Positions 18,774 to 26,737 of a stretch of DNA of 55,387 bases are shown here, one piece after another. The stretch's first letter is position 1, and each line of letters starts with the position of its first letter. The notes under the pieces are model-generated. The model was not told the DNA's origin. It did no database searches and worked only from the letters and a program-made list of their open reading frames with translations. The DNA is from an uncultured Eubacteriales bacterium (GTDB lineage Bacteria > Bacillota > Clostridia > Oscillospirales > Acutalibacteraceae). The stretch lies in NCBI GenBank assembly GCA_949296825.1, contig CASFQZ010000015.1:1-55387 (forward strand), read 5' to 3'. The position numbers were made by a program, and so were the translations under genes.

Positions 18774-18804
18774 TGGCGGCAGAGCTTTCTGCCGCCATTT
18801 TTTT
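18774..18804 (+). terminator. Strong terminator between clpE and the NifU-like gene
   Basis: A perfect 10-bp stem TGGCGGCAGA/TCTGCCGCCA with a GCTT loop is followed by seven T. Its T-tract ends only 3 bases before the AGGAGG ribosome site of the next gene, so no promoter fits between them. Confidence 0.92.
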
Positions 18805-18820
18805 AATAGGAGGAACAATA

Positions 18821-19063
18821 ATGGAGCTTTCGGAGTATATTCAAAATACGATTCGCCCGAAAATTCAGGGCGACGGCGGTGAAATTTGCTATCTTGGCGA
18901 GGATGATAAGACGGTAACTGTTGTTTTTCGCGGGGAATGCTCTAAATGCAGGATTTTGGATCGCTGTGTGCATTGGATCGAGTCGGAAATCCTCCGTGAA
19001 ACCGGCAAAACCGTAACCTTGCGTTATACGCGCAGAAAGCCTTATTTTTGGGATAAAGGATAA
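18821..19063 (+). CDS. Stand-alone NifU-like C-terminal domain protein
   Basis: The 80-residue protein matches the NifU C-terminal (Nfu) domain: N-terminal IRPKIQGDGGEICYLG (the P-x-L/I-x2-DGG motif), then VVFRGECSKCRILDRCVHWIES with the CxxC that binds a [4Fe-4S] cluster in Nfu scaffolds. An extra Cys stands 7 residues after the second (CRILDRC). The expected role is Fe-S cluster carriage; no isc or suf genes are nearby. Start ATG 18821 follows AGGAGG (18808-18813); an upstream in-frame extension runs into the terminator. It ends 12 bases before the mannosidase gene, with which it probably shares a transcript. Confidence 0.75.
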   Translation: MELSEYIQNTIRPKIQGDGGEICYLGEDDKTVTVVFRGECSKCRILDRCVHWIESEILRETGKTVTLRYTRRKPYFWDKG

Positions 19064-19075
19064 GGAGGCGGCGAC

Positions 19076-22015
19076 ATGGCACACATCAAAGTACAAAGAA
19101 GAAGTATGCGACCGGAGGAGTTTGTCGAGCTTCGCTATGGGTGGCTGAAACGACATATCCTTGAGGATACAAGAGAGATTACAACATTTGAAATTCGGGA
19201 CGCTCGCCAGATTGCAGAAGAAACCTATGAATTTTATACCGATTCTTATCGCGCGCTGAAAAAGGGAGATCTGTATTTTACGCCGGATGGCACGGCGTTC
19301 ATTCGCGCAAGTGCCCGCATCCCGCAGGAATGGTCGGGAAGGGAAGTCTGGTTTTCTCTGAAAACAGCGGCGGAGATGGTGATAAAAGTCAATGGCGTTT
19401 ATGTCGGCGGCATTGATCCGAACCGTGATCGGGTGCTGCTTTCGCCCTATATCGATAGTCGCGATCTTCATTTTGAAATTGTTGGTTATAATCGCTCCAA
19501 GCCGGATGACGAGCGCAACCCGGATAGTCTGTCCGTTCGCGGGTGCCGGCAGATTTTTGAAGGCGGATATCTTGCGCTCGTAAATGATGCGATCCTTTCT
19601 TTGGTCTATGATTTGGACCTGCTTTTGGATGCCGCTTTGTCCGGTGTCTTTGATGAGGATTTCAGTGCCATGGTCATCCGTGAGCTGGACAGCGCACTGA
19701 ATCTTATCGATTTTGACGCGATTTCTACCGAAGATGTTGCGAAAGCCTCTGCCTATATCGAATCAAATATTTACCGGAACAAAAATTACAACGGCTCCGG
19801 CAGTGTTGCCTTGATTGGACACTCTCATCTGGATTTGGCGTATTATTGGCGAAAAATTCACACAGTTCAAAAAAATTTACGTACGGTATTGATTCAACTT
19901 CGTCTAATGGATCGCTATCCTGATTTTCATTACGCGCATACACAGCCTTATACCTACGAAACGCTGGAAAAATTTTACCCCGAGGTATTTGCCGAGCTTT
20001 GCGAAAAAATCAAAGCCGGACAATTTGAACCGGCTGGCGTAATGTATGTTGAGCCTGACTGCAATATTCCTTCGGCGGAGAGCCTGGTGCGTCAATGCCT
20101 TTATGGTCAGATGTATTACCGGGAAAAATTCGGCTTGACTGTTGATAATTGCTGGCTGCCGGATGTATTTGGCAATAGTTGGATTCTGCCTCAAATACTG
20201 AAAGGCTGCGGCGTTTCCTATTTTGTGTCCAATAAAATGTCGACCTGGAACGATACCAATCGCTTTCCGCATAACAACTTTATTTGGCGGGGTATTGACG
20301 GAACGGAAGTCTATGCCTGCGTTCCCCCGACCCATTTTATTTCCTGGAACGCCCCTTCTCAAATTAAAGAAAATTGGGACGCGTATCAGGATAAGGACAC
20401 CGGCGGCAGCACCATGCAGATGTTCGGATATGGAGACGGCGGCAGCGGCTGCACAGAGGAAATGATCGAATTGATGCACCGCTTCGAGAAGCTCTCCATC
20501 TTGCCGAAAACGGAGCATATGACCGGCAAAGAGTTTTTACATCGCAATTTTGACAACAACCAGAATCTTTCCGTTTGGGACGGCGAGTTGTATCTTGAAA
20601 TGCATCGTGGTACTTTTACCACAAAATCCCTGCTGAAACGGATGAATCGCAAGCTGGAATTTAAGTTTCGCGATGCCGAGATGCTTTCCATTGCCAGATT
20701 GGCGGCGGGAGAGGAGTATCCTGCCGATGCGCTGCGCACGTTATATAAAAAGTTTCTTGTAAATCAATTTCATGATATTTTACCTGGCAGTCATATTGCT
20801 CCCGTCTGGCGAGATACCATGGATGAACTGCATCAAGTGGAACTGCAATTAAATCACCTGATCGGCACCGGAGAGCGCTGGATCAATACGCTGAATTTCA
20901 GCCGCCGGGAGCCGGTTTTTATTGAAGATGCAAAGGGCGTTTTTTGCCGCCATGGGAAGCGCGGAAGCTTTTTCCGGTGTTCTGATGACGTTCTTGCGCC
21001 GGTAACCATACAAGCCGGTGACAATGCTGATTGGTTCGTTTTCGAGCACAACACCGTGACCACACCACAGTATGTTTTACGGTTCGGAGAGGATGGCGGC
21101 TTCCTTTCCCTTTGGGATCGTGCGCTTTCCCGTGAATGGGTAAACGGCGATTTCAATACGCTGCATATTTATCGAGATTGTCCGGGAAACTATGACGCGT
21201 GGGATATTTTGTCCGACTATGAAGCGGTTGAATCAACGGTTCATGTGGTGAAGCCGTTGTCTTATGTAAAAGCCGATGGCAGCTGCGCTGAATTTTCCGT
21301 AACACTTGGTGTCGGCAAAAGCACTTGGGCGAGACAGATTCGGCTGTTTCGCTATTCCTGTGGCATTGAAGTGGAAAATCTGGTGGATTGGCAGGAGGAC
21401 CATAAACTGGCAAAGGCAGTTTTTGATGTCAATGTTTTATCCAGAGAGCTAATTTGCGATACTTCGGCAGGATTTATTCGTCGGGAGACCCATCGAAATA
21501 CCACTTGGCAGCAGGCTCGATTTGAGGTCTGTCACCATAAATGGTGTGATATGGCAGAAAGCGGCGGCGGCGTAGCGCTGATCAATGAAGGCAAATATGG
21601 CGTTGGCGCGAAAAACAGTCGCGTCAGCCTTTCTTTGCTTCGGTCGACCGAGCGCCCGGATCCGGAAGCGGATAAGGGAACCCATGACTTCTGTTATCTG
21701 ATTATGCCTCACAGCGGCTCCTTCCTGGAGGCGCAGATCAACCGGCGCGCATTGGAATATAATGTCCCCCTGCTTGCGGCAGATTCTTTCCGTCTGCCCG
21801 TGAAGCTGCCGGACGCCTTGATTTTGCAAGCGGTCAAGCTATCAGAGGATGGCAAAAAAATAATATTCCGTCTCTCGGAACAAGATGGGAAACGTGGATC
21901 TGTTCCTCTGGAGCAGCGGATGATAAGGATGAACCTTTTGGAAGAACCGCTGGAGGAAATCGACGTATTGTCGTATCACCCCTTTGAAATCATCACCCTT
22001 GCGGTGAACAGATAG
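19076..22015 (+). CDS. Alpha-mannosidase, glycoside hydrolase family 38
   Basis: The 979-residue enzyme hydrolyses terminal alpha-mannosides. After ~240 N-terminal residues, the zinc-binding HxD motif is IGHSHLDLAYYW (His249, Asp253). The nucleophile region is NCWLPDVFGNSW (Asp363), and the downstream zinc/substrate His lies in VNQFHDILPGSHI. C-terminal beta-sandwich domains with IEVENLVDWQEDHKLAKAVF follow. There is no signal peptide, so it acts in the cytoplasm on imported oligosaccharides. Start ATG follows AAGGAGG. The N-terminal domain and length fit bacterial GH38 of the ManC/lysosomal-like type; linkage specificity (alpha-1,2, 1,3 or 1,6) cannot be told. It is followed after 9 bases by the GH43-like gene, suggesting joint attack on one glycan. 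Confidence 0.93.
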   Translation: MAHIKVQRRSMRPEEFVELRYGWLKRHILEDTREITTFEIRDARQIAEETYEFYTDSYRALKKGDLYFTPDGTAFIRASARIPQEWSGREVWFSLKTAAEMVIKVNGVYVGGIDPNRDRVLLSPYIDSRDLHFEIVGYNRSKPDDERNPDSLSVRGCRQIFEGGYLALVNDAILSLVYDLDLLLDAALSGVFDEDFSAMVIRELDSALNLIDFDAISTEDVAKASAYIESNIYRNKNYNGSGSVALIGHSHLDLAYYWRKIHTVQKNLRTVLIQLRLMDRYPDFHYAHTQPYTYETLEKFYPEVFAELCEKIKAGQFEPAGVMYVEPDCNIPSAESLVRQCLYGQMYYREKFGLTVDNCWLPDVFGNSWILPQILKGCGVSYFVSNKMSTWNDTNRFPHNNFIWRGIDGTEVYACVPPTHFISWNAPSQIKENWDAYQDKDTGGSTMQMFGYGDGGSGCTEEMIELMHRFEKLSILPKTEHMTGKEFLHRNFDNNQNLSVWDGELYLEMHRGTFTTKSLLKRMNRKLEFKFRDAEMLSIARLAAGEEYPADALRTLYKKFLVNQFHDILPGSHIAPVWRDTMDELHQVELQLNHLIGTGERWINTLNFSRREPVFIEDAKGVFCRHGKRGSFFRCSDDVLAPVTIQAGDNADWFVFEHNTVTTPQYVLRFGEDGGFLSLWDRALSREWVNGDFNTLHIYRDCPGNYDAWDILSDYEAVESTVHVVKPLSYVKADGSCAEFSVTLGVGKSTWARQIRLFRYSCGIEVENLVDWQEDHKLAKAVFDVNVLSRELICDTSAGFIRRETHRNTTWQQARFEVCHHKWCDMAESGGGVALINEGKYGVGAKNSRVSLSLLRSTERPDPEADKGTHDFCYLIMPHSGSFLEAQINRRALEYNVPLLAADSFRLPVKLPDALILQAVKLSEDGKKIIFRLSEQDGKRGSVPLEQRMIRMNLLEEPLEEIDVLSYHPFEIITLAVNR

Positions 22016-22024
22016 GAGGATACT

Positions 22025-22876
22025 ATGTTAGCGAAAGATATTCATATTCGCGACCCCTTTATTCTGCCGAAGGATGGATTATACTACCTTTATGGCACAC
22101 GAGCCTCTCATTTCGGTACGGTGACCGGCGGGTTTGATGTTTATATCAGTCGTGATCTGATCCATTGGAGCGAACCAAAAGAAATATTAAATTCGGCGGA
22201 TTTTGATTTGAATAATGGCGTCAACTGGGCGCCGGAAGTCCATGAATACCGCGGTAAGTTTTATTTATTTGCGACTTTTACAAAGAAGGACTCCGATTTG
22301 CGCGGGACCGCTATCCTGAAATGTGATTCACCGGACGGACGGTTTGTTCCGAACAGCGACGGCTCCATCACACCAAAGGACTGGTATGCCCTGGACGGTA
22401 CTTTTTATCAGGAAAACGGCGTTCCCTATATGGTTTTCTGCCACGAGCATGTCCAAATTCTGAACGGCACGGTAGAGGCGGTTCCCTTGTCCGAGGATCT
22501 GAGCCATCCCGTCGGCGCGCCTTTTACTTTGTTTCGAGGTTCTGATGCTTTCGGGCTCACCTTTCACAAAGGAGATCGCTATGTCACGGACGGCCCCTTC
22601 CTGTATCGCCACCGGAACGGTGCGCTGTCCATGATCTGGTCTACCGGCATTAACGGAAAATATGCGCAGTGCCGCGCTTTGTCGGACAACGGGAGCATCA
22701 CCGGACATTGGATTCAGCAACCCCATCTTTTTACCGAAGACGGCGGGCACGGTATGATTTTCCGAACTTTTGAGAATCAATTGATGCTGACTCTTCATCG
22801 TCCGAATCGTCAACCGGATGAACGCCCCCATTTTCTTCCGCTTTCCGAACAAGGCTCTATCCTGTCTGTGATATAA
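22025..22876 (+). CDS. Glycoside hydrolase family 43-like five-bladed propeller enzyme
   Basis: The 283-residue protein begins with HIRDPFILPKDGLYYLYGT, the GH43 catalytic-base motif, then GGFDVYISRDLIHWS and NWAPEVHEYRGKFYLF, blade motifs of GH43. The second acid is in DWYALDGTFYQENGVPYMVF. At the third catalytic position it has VTDGPFLYRH, that is Asp where GH43 enzymes usually carry Glu in EGP. Family knowledge points to beta-xylosidase or arabinanase-type activities; the Asp change and the link with a mannosidase make the substrate uncertain. No signal peptide. The protein is short (single catalytic domain, no C-terminal module). Last gene of this block. Confidence 0.8.
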   Translation: MLAKDIHIRDPFILPKDGLYYLYGTRASHFGTVTGGFDVYISRDLIHWSEPKEILNSADFDLNNGVNWAPEVHEYRGKFYLFATFTKKDSDLRGTAILKCDSPDGRFVPNSDGSITPKDWYALDGTFYQENGVPYMVFCHEHVQILNGTVEAVPLSEDLSHPVGAPFTLFRGSDAFGLTFHKGDRYVTDGPFLYRHRNGALSMIWSTGINGKYAQCRALSDNGSITGHWIQQPHLFTEDGGHGMIFRTFENQLMLTLHRPNRQPDERPHFLPLSEQGSILSVI

Positions 22877-22889
22877 CTGTTTAAAGCCG

Positions 22890-22965
22890 CGAGAAAGTTT
22901 CTGCGAAGTCAATAGGCACGGAAAGCTCTTTGTGTACAGACTCTGAACTTTGCGCGACTTTCTCG
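22890..22965 (+). repeat. Nested inverted repeats after the GH43-like gene
   Basis: Outer arms CGAGAAAGT (22890-22898) and ACTTTCTCG (22957-22965) are perfect complements. Inside them GCGAAGT (22902-22908) can pair with ACTTTGC (22947-22953) with one G-T, and CACGGA with TTTGTG. Together they could form one 76-base rod. No T-tract follows, so it is not a standard terminator; it may stabilise the mRNA end or be a small structured RNA. Confidence 0.45.
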
Positions 22966-22982
22966 AAAATGCAATGAAATGG

Positions 22983-23011
22983 TTGCGTTCGCTATTTTTG
23001 TTTGGTATAAT
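22983..23011 (+). promoter_or_regulatory. Promoter of the nusB operon
   Basis: TTGCGT, 17-base spacer, perfect TATAAT. Predicted start near 23018, giving a leader of about 97 bases to the nusB ATG. Confidence 0.7.
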
Positions 23012-23058
23012 AATACAAACCGTCGGCGTTGCTCCTTTTGAATTACATACTGCTGCTG

Positions 23059-23090
23059 CGCCCTCGGTCGTCCCGGGGGCGTTTTATTTT
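23059..23090 (+). terminator. Terminator-like hairpin in the nusB leader (possible attenuator)
   Basis: CGCCCTCGG (23059-23067) pairs with CCGGGGGCG (23073-23081) over 9 bp with a 5-nt loop, followed by TTTTATTTTA. It lies between the promoter and the nusB ATG. CCGTCGGCG at 23020-23028 can form a competing partial pairing with the 5' arm. Confidence 0.65.
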
Positions 23091-23114
23091 ACTATTGTAA
23101 CAGGGGTTGGCTTT

Positions 23115-23519
23115 ATGACAAGGCGCGAATCCAGAGAACAGGCTTTTATTTTAATTTTTGAGCAGATTTTTCATCCTGATTCATCGGTCGGTGAAATTTT
23201 AGAGGCCGCAGGTATCAGCGATGACGTTCAGTATCCCGATGCTTTCGCTGTTTCTCTGGCAGAAAAAGCTGCAAAAGAGCGAGAAAAAACCGATGATGTC
23301 ATTCAAAGATTTGCGAAGGGATGGAAATTAAATCGTTTATCCCGGGTTTGTCTGGCGGTCCTTCGGTTGGCAATTTGTGAAATTCTATTTTTTGACGACA
23401 TCCCGCGTGGTGTTTCTATAAATGAAGCAGTTGAGCTCGCCAAAAAATATGCCACGCCGGAAGATGCTGCCTATATCAACGGTGTTCTCGGCGCTTTTCT
23501 TAGGAGCTTGAACGCATAA
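23115..23519 (+). CDS. nusB: Transcription antitermination factor NusB
   Basis: The 134-residue all-helical RNA-binding factor works with NusE (S10) on boxA to keep RNA polymerase processive, chiefly on rRNA operons. It begins TRRESREQAFILIFEQIF, has the mid-protein NRLSRVCLAVLRLAICEILF and ends with the conserved PRGVSINEAVELAKKYATPEDAAYINGVLGAF. ATG 23115 gives the family length; the in-frame extension to 22950 would cross the promoter and the hairpin. Its stop overlaps the next start (TAATG). Confidence 0.95.
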   Translation: MTRRESREQAFILIFEQIFHPDSSVGEILEAAGISDDVQYPDAFAVSLAEKAAKEREKTDDVIQRFAKGWKLNRLSRVCLAVLRLAICEILFFDDIPRGVSINEAVELAKKYATPEDAAYINGVLGAFLRSLNA

Positions 23520-24463
23520 TGGGGCTTTATATTGGTGTTGACACAAGCAATTACACCACTTCAACTGCGCTTTATGATTCCAATACAAACCGGATCTGGC
23601 ACTGCCGCAGCTTTCTGCCGGTGAAAGCGGGGGAGAAGGGAATTCGACAAAGCGATGCGGTCTTTCACCATACGCAGGCGCTGCCGGAGCGGATATCGGA
23701 ATTATGCGCCCTTTATGGCGCGCCGGTCTCTCTTGCTGCCGCCGGGGTATCCGATCGCCCCTGTGATCGAGATGGCTCTTATATGCCCTGCTTCACCGTC
23801 GGCGTCTCTTTTATTCGTGGGATATGCACTTTAGAAAACATTCCGATGTACAGGACGACCCATCAGCACGGGCATATCGCAGCTGCTTTGTACAGTGCGG
23901 ACCGTCTGGATTTCTTGTTCCATGATTTTCTGGCATTTCATGTATCCGGCGGCACGACGGAAGCGGTTCTTTGTCAGCCGGCGCATGATAACGTTTTTTC
24001 CTGTCGACAGCTGATTTCTTCGTCGGACCTGAAAGCGGGACAGGCGATCGATCGCGTTGGTGTCATGCTGGGGCTGCCTTTTCCCGCCGGAAAGGCCCTG
24101 GATACGCTTTCTTTGGAAAGCAAGCTGCATTGCACACCGAAAATTTCCCTCAGCAATGGCAACCCCAGCTTATCCGGTATCCAGAATCAATGTGAGAATA
24201 TGCAGAAAAACGGCGCCCCCGCATGCGACATTGCCCGGTTCTGTATCGAATCGATTGCTTTTGCTCTTTGCCGCATGACGGACAGCCTGCGTGACGCGTA
24301 TCCTTCGCTGCCGATTTTGTATTCCGGCGGTGTAATGTCAAATACATTGATCCGAAAAAGTCTTTCCGATTTTTCAAATACGATTTTTGCTTCTGTGGAG
24401 TTAAGCAGTGACAATGCGGTCGGACCCGCAGTGCTTGCTGCCATAAAGGATGCGATATTTTGA
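23519..24463 (+). CDS. TsaD/Kae1/Qri7-like paralogue (O-sialoglycoprotein endopeptidase-like)
   Basis: The 314-residue ASKHA-fold protein resembles TsaD, which transfers threonylcarbamoyl to tRNA A37. The N-terminal LYIGVDTSNYTTSTAL corresponds to TsaD 'ILgIETSCDETS'. The metal-binding HxxxH is present as THQHGHIAAAL (TsaD has HLEGH), the ATP-binding FHVSGGTTEAVL is clear, and the C-terminal SSDNAVGPAVLAA keeps the Asp metal ligand. It differs at the start (no CDET) and is slightly shorter. It lies between nusB and xseA rather than with tsaB/tsaE. It is more likely a paralogue than the essential TsaD; the function is unproven. Confidence 0.75.
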   Translation: MGLYIGVDTSNYTTSTALYDSNTNRIWHCRSFLPVKAGEKGIRQSDAVFHHTQALPERISELCALYGAPVSLAAAGVSDRPCDRDGSYMPCFTVGVSFIRGICTLENIPMYRTTHQHGHIAAALYSADRLDFLFHDFLAFHVSGGTTEAVLCQPAHDNVFSCRQLISSSDLKAGQAIDRVGVMLGLPFPAGKALDTLSLESKLHCTPKISLSNGNPSLSGIQNQCENMQKNGAPACDIARFCIESIAFALCRMTDSLRDAYPSLPILYSGGVMSNTLIRKSLSDFSNTIFASVELSSDNAVGPAVLAAIKDAIF

Positions 24464-25680
24464 ATGCCTCCGTGTTATCGGTTTCTCAATTGAATTTTTT
24501 CATTAAATCCATGTTTGAATCGGAGCCGAGATTACAGCGAGTTCCTGTCAGCGGTGAAATTTCAAATTTTGTTTGCCACTATCAATCAGGGCATTTATAT
24601 TTTTCTCTGAAGGACGAAAAATCCACAGTTAAAGTTGTAATGTTTCGTTCCCATGCGGCGCGGATTCGTTTCCAGCCGAAAAACGGAATGAAGGTTGTTG
24701 TGACGGGCAGAGTTTCGGTCTTTGAGCGTGACGGGCAATATCAGATTTACGCGGATTCCATGTTCCCGGACGGTGCCGGGGCTTTGGCGCTGGCGTTTGA
24801 ACAGTTGAAAGATAAGCTCAGCCGTGAGGGGCTTTTTGACGAGAATAACAAAAAGCCAATTCCCCGCTTCCCCAGGACAATTGGCGTTGTTACAGCGAAG
24901 ACCGGCGCTGCAGTTCGAGATATTCTGCATATTTTATGCCGGCGCTGGCCGATGGCAGAGGTTCTGCTGGCGCCGGTGCTGGTTCAGGGCGACCTTGCTG
25001 CGCCAATGATTGCTGCCGCAATTTCAAGACTGAACGATCTTCACGCCTGCGATGTAATCATCGTTGGGCGAGGCGGCGGCTCCATGGAGGATTTGTGGTC
25101 GTTTAACGAAGAAATCCTTGTTCGTGCTGTTGCATCCTCGGAAATTCCGGTCATTTCTGCGGTTGGGCACGAAACGGACTTTACACTCTGTGATTTTGCC
25201 GCTGATTTGCGCGCGCCAACTCCCTCCGCAGCGGCGGAGCTTGCGGTGCCGGACCAGTCGGAAATTTCAGCGTCTCTTCTTTTGTTAGCTCAGCGCTTAA
25301 AACGAGCGCAAACCGTTTATTTAGCCGCTTGTGAAGCGTCGCTATCCCGCTCAGACTCCGCAGCTGCAAAACGCCGCCTGCTTTATGAAATTGATACAAA
25401 AGCGCAGATTTGCGACGGATTGTTTGAACGGTTACAGCTGGCGGAGCGCAATAGAAATACAAGCAGGCAAAAAACATTCGGACAATTGGTCGCCTCTCTG
25501 GAGGCGCTGAGCCCACTAAGGGTTTTGTCCCGAGGCTATATCGTTTGCCAGAAAAACGAAATTGCCATAACCTCTGCGTCGCAATTACAAAAGAACGATG
25601 AGGTCCGCTTGCTTTTACGGGATGGCTCTGCGGATTGTAAAATAGTAAAGGAGCCTATTTATGAAAAAACTGACATTTGA
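24460..25680 (+). CDS. xseA: Exodeoxyribonuclease VII large subunit
   Basis: The 406-residue nuclease subunit degrades single-stranded DNA from both ends together with XseB. The N-terminal OB fold contains RVPVSGEISNFVCHYQSGHLYFSLKD; the catalytic core has IGVVTAKTGAAVRDI, VIIVGRGGGSMEDLWSFNEE and PVISAVGHETDFTLCDFAADLRAPTPSAAAEL, the hallmark blocks of the family. A coiled-coil tail precedes SPLRVLSRGY. The start is a TTG overlapping the previous stop (TTGA), with AAAGGA nine bases upstream; no nearby in-frame ATG exists. Overlaps xseB by 20 bases. Confidence 0.95.
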   Translation: MNASVLSVSQLNFFIKSMFESEPRLQRVPVSGEISNFVCHYQSGHLYFSLKDEKSTVKVVMFRSHAARIRFQPKNGMKVVVTGRVSVFERDGQYQIYADSMFPDGAGALALAFEQLKDKLSREGLFDENNKKPIPRFPRTIGVVTAKTGAAVRDILHILCRRWPMAEVLLAPVLVQGDLAAPMIAAAISRLNDLHACDVIIVGRGGGSMEDLWSFNEEILVRAVASSEIPVISAVGHETDFTLCDFAADLRAPTPSAAAELAVPDQSEISASLLLLAQRLKRAQTVYLAACEASLSRSDSAAAKRRLLYEIDTKAQICDGLFERLQLAERNRNTSRQKTFGQLVASLEALSPLRVLSRGYIVCQKNEIAITSASQLQKNDEVRLLLRDGSADCKIVKEPIYEKTDI

Positions 25681-25870
25681 AGACGCATTGCAGCAGCTTC
25701 AGCAAACGGTTGAGAAGCTGGAACATGGTGATGTTACCTTGAATGAATCATTAAAATTATATGAAAAGGGGACCAGGCTTTCTGCTTATTGTGCTGATTG
25801 TCTGAAAAAAGCGCAGCAAAAAATAACGGAATTGGAGAGCGATGAGAATGATACTGAAGCAACCGAGTGA
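25661..25870 (+). CDS. xseB: Exodeoxyribonuclease VII small subunit
   Basis: The 69-residue helical hairpin protein has the family pattern LTFEDALQQLQQTVEKLEHGDVTLNESLKLYEKG. Several copies dock on the XseA coiled coil. The start lies inside the 3' end of xseA, after AAAGGAG, so the two are translationally coupled, and its own end overlaps the ispA start. Confidence 0.95.
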   Translation: MKKLTFEDALQQLQQTVEKLEHGDVTLNESLKLYEKGTRLSAYCADCLKKAQQKITELESDENDTEATE

Positions 25871-26714
25871 TTGCCTCGAAGAAGTCAACCGCGCGTTGAT
25901 GGAATATCTTCCTGACGAAACGGATCCGATGCGCGAGGTAATGGCTTATTCTCTGCGCAATGGCGGTAAGCGGATTCGTCCTTTTTTGACCCTTGCCTTT
26001 TGTGAGCTTTGCGGCGGCAGTCGGGAAGTCGCATTGCCCTTTGCCTGTGCGGTTGAATACATTCATACCTATTCTCTGATTCACGATGATTTACCCTGTA
26101 TGGATGATGACGATATGCGGCGCGGACAGCCTGCTTCTCATATTCGTTTCGGCGAGGCGAACGCTTTGCTGGGCGGCGATGCGCTCCTGACCCGAGCCTT
26201 CGGAGTTCTGACCAGCGCTGATTTGCCGCCATCTCTGGTGGTGCGTGCTGTTGACGCTCTCTCCCAGTATGCGGGAACAGCGGGAATGATCGGCGGACAG
26301 GTTCTGGATCTTGCCGGTGAAGGTAGCAACCAAACAATTGAAGCTCTAAAAAGAACCGATATCGGTAAAACAGCGGCACTGATCAAATGCGCCTGCGTTC
26401 TTGGCTGCATCGCAGCCGATGCGCCGTGGGAGCAAATCGATGCGGCGGAAAATTTCGCCGAATATCTCGGGATCGCCTTTCAGATCCAGGATGATATTCT
26501 TGACGTCACATCGGATGATAAAGTTCTGGGTAAGCCGGTCGGCAGCGACAAAAAGAACGGAAAAAGCACCTATGTTTCTTTGCTTGGATTGGAAGGCGCC
26601 CGTAAAGAAGAGCAGATATATACCGATCGCGCCGTTCATGCGCTGGATATTTTTGGCGAAGACGCAACTGTTTTGCGGCAGTTCGTCAGAGAATTGTCTC
26701 ATCGCCTTTCCTGA
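25848..26714 (+). CDS. ispA: Farnesyl diphosphate synthase family (polyprenyl synthetase)
   Basis: The 288-residue prenyltransferase joins IPP units to allylic diphosphates. The first Asp-rich motif is HDDLPCMDDDDMRRGQP, with the two residues between Asp pairs typical of bacterial FPP synthase; the second is IAFQIQDDILD. GGKRIRPF and GSDKKNGKSTYVSL are further family blocks. Either ATG 25842 or ATG 25848 may start it; 25848 stands better spaced (10 bases) from GGAG. It is next to dxs, giving a small isoprenoid block for cell-wall carrier and quinone precursors. Confidence 0.93.
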   Translation: MILKQPSDCLEEVNRALMEYLPDETDPMREVMAYSLRNGGKRIRPFLTLAFCELCGGSREVALPFACAVEYIHTYSLIHDDLPCMDDDDMRRGQPASHIRFGEANALLGGDALLTRAFGVLTSADLPPSLVVRAVDALSQYAGTAGMIGGQVLDLAGEGSNQTIEALKRTDIGKTAALIKCACVLGCIAADAPWEQIDAAENFAEYLGIAFQIQDDILDVTSDDKVLGKPVGSDKKNGKSTYVSLLGLEGARKEEQIYTDRAVHALDIFGEDATVLRQFVRELSHRLS

Positions 26715-26737
26715 ATTTTTCCGGATCGGGTGACAAT

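Noticed and set aside
22025-22876. GH130 mannoside phosphorylase next to GH38
   Set aside because: GH130 often neighbours GH38, but the RDPFI, YISRDLIHWS and NWAPEV motifs are GH43-type.
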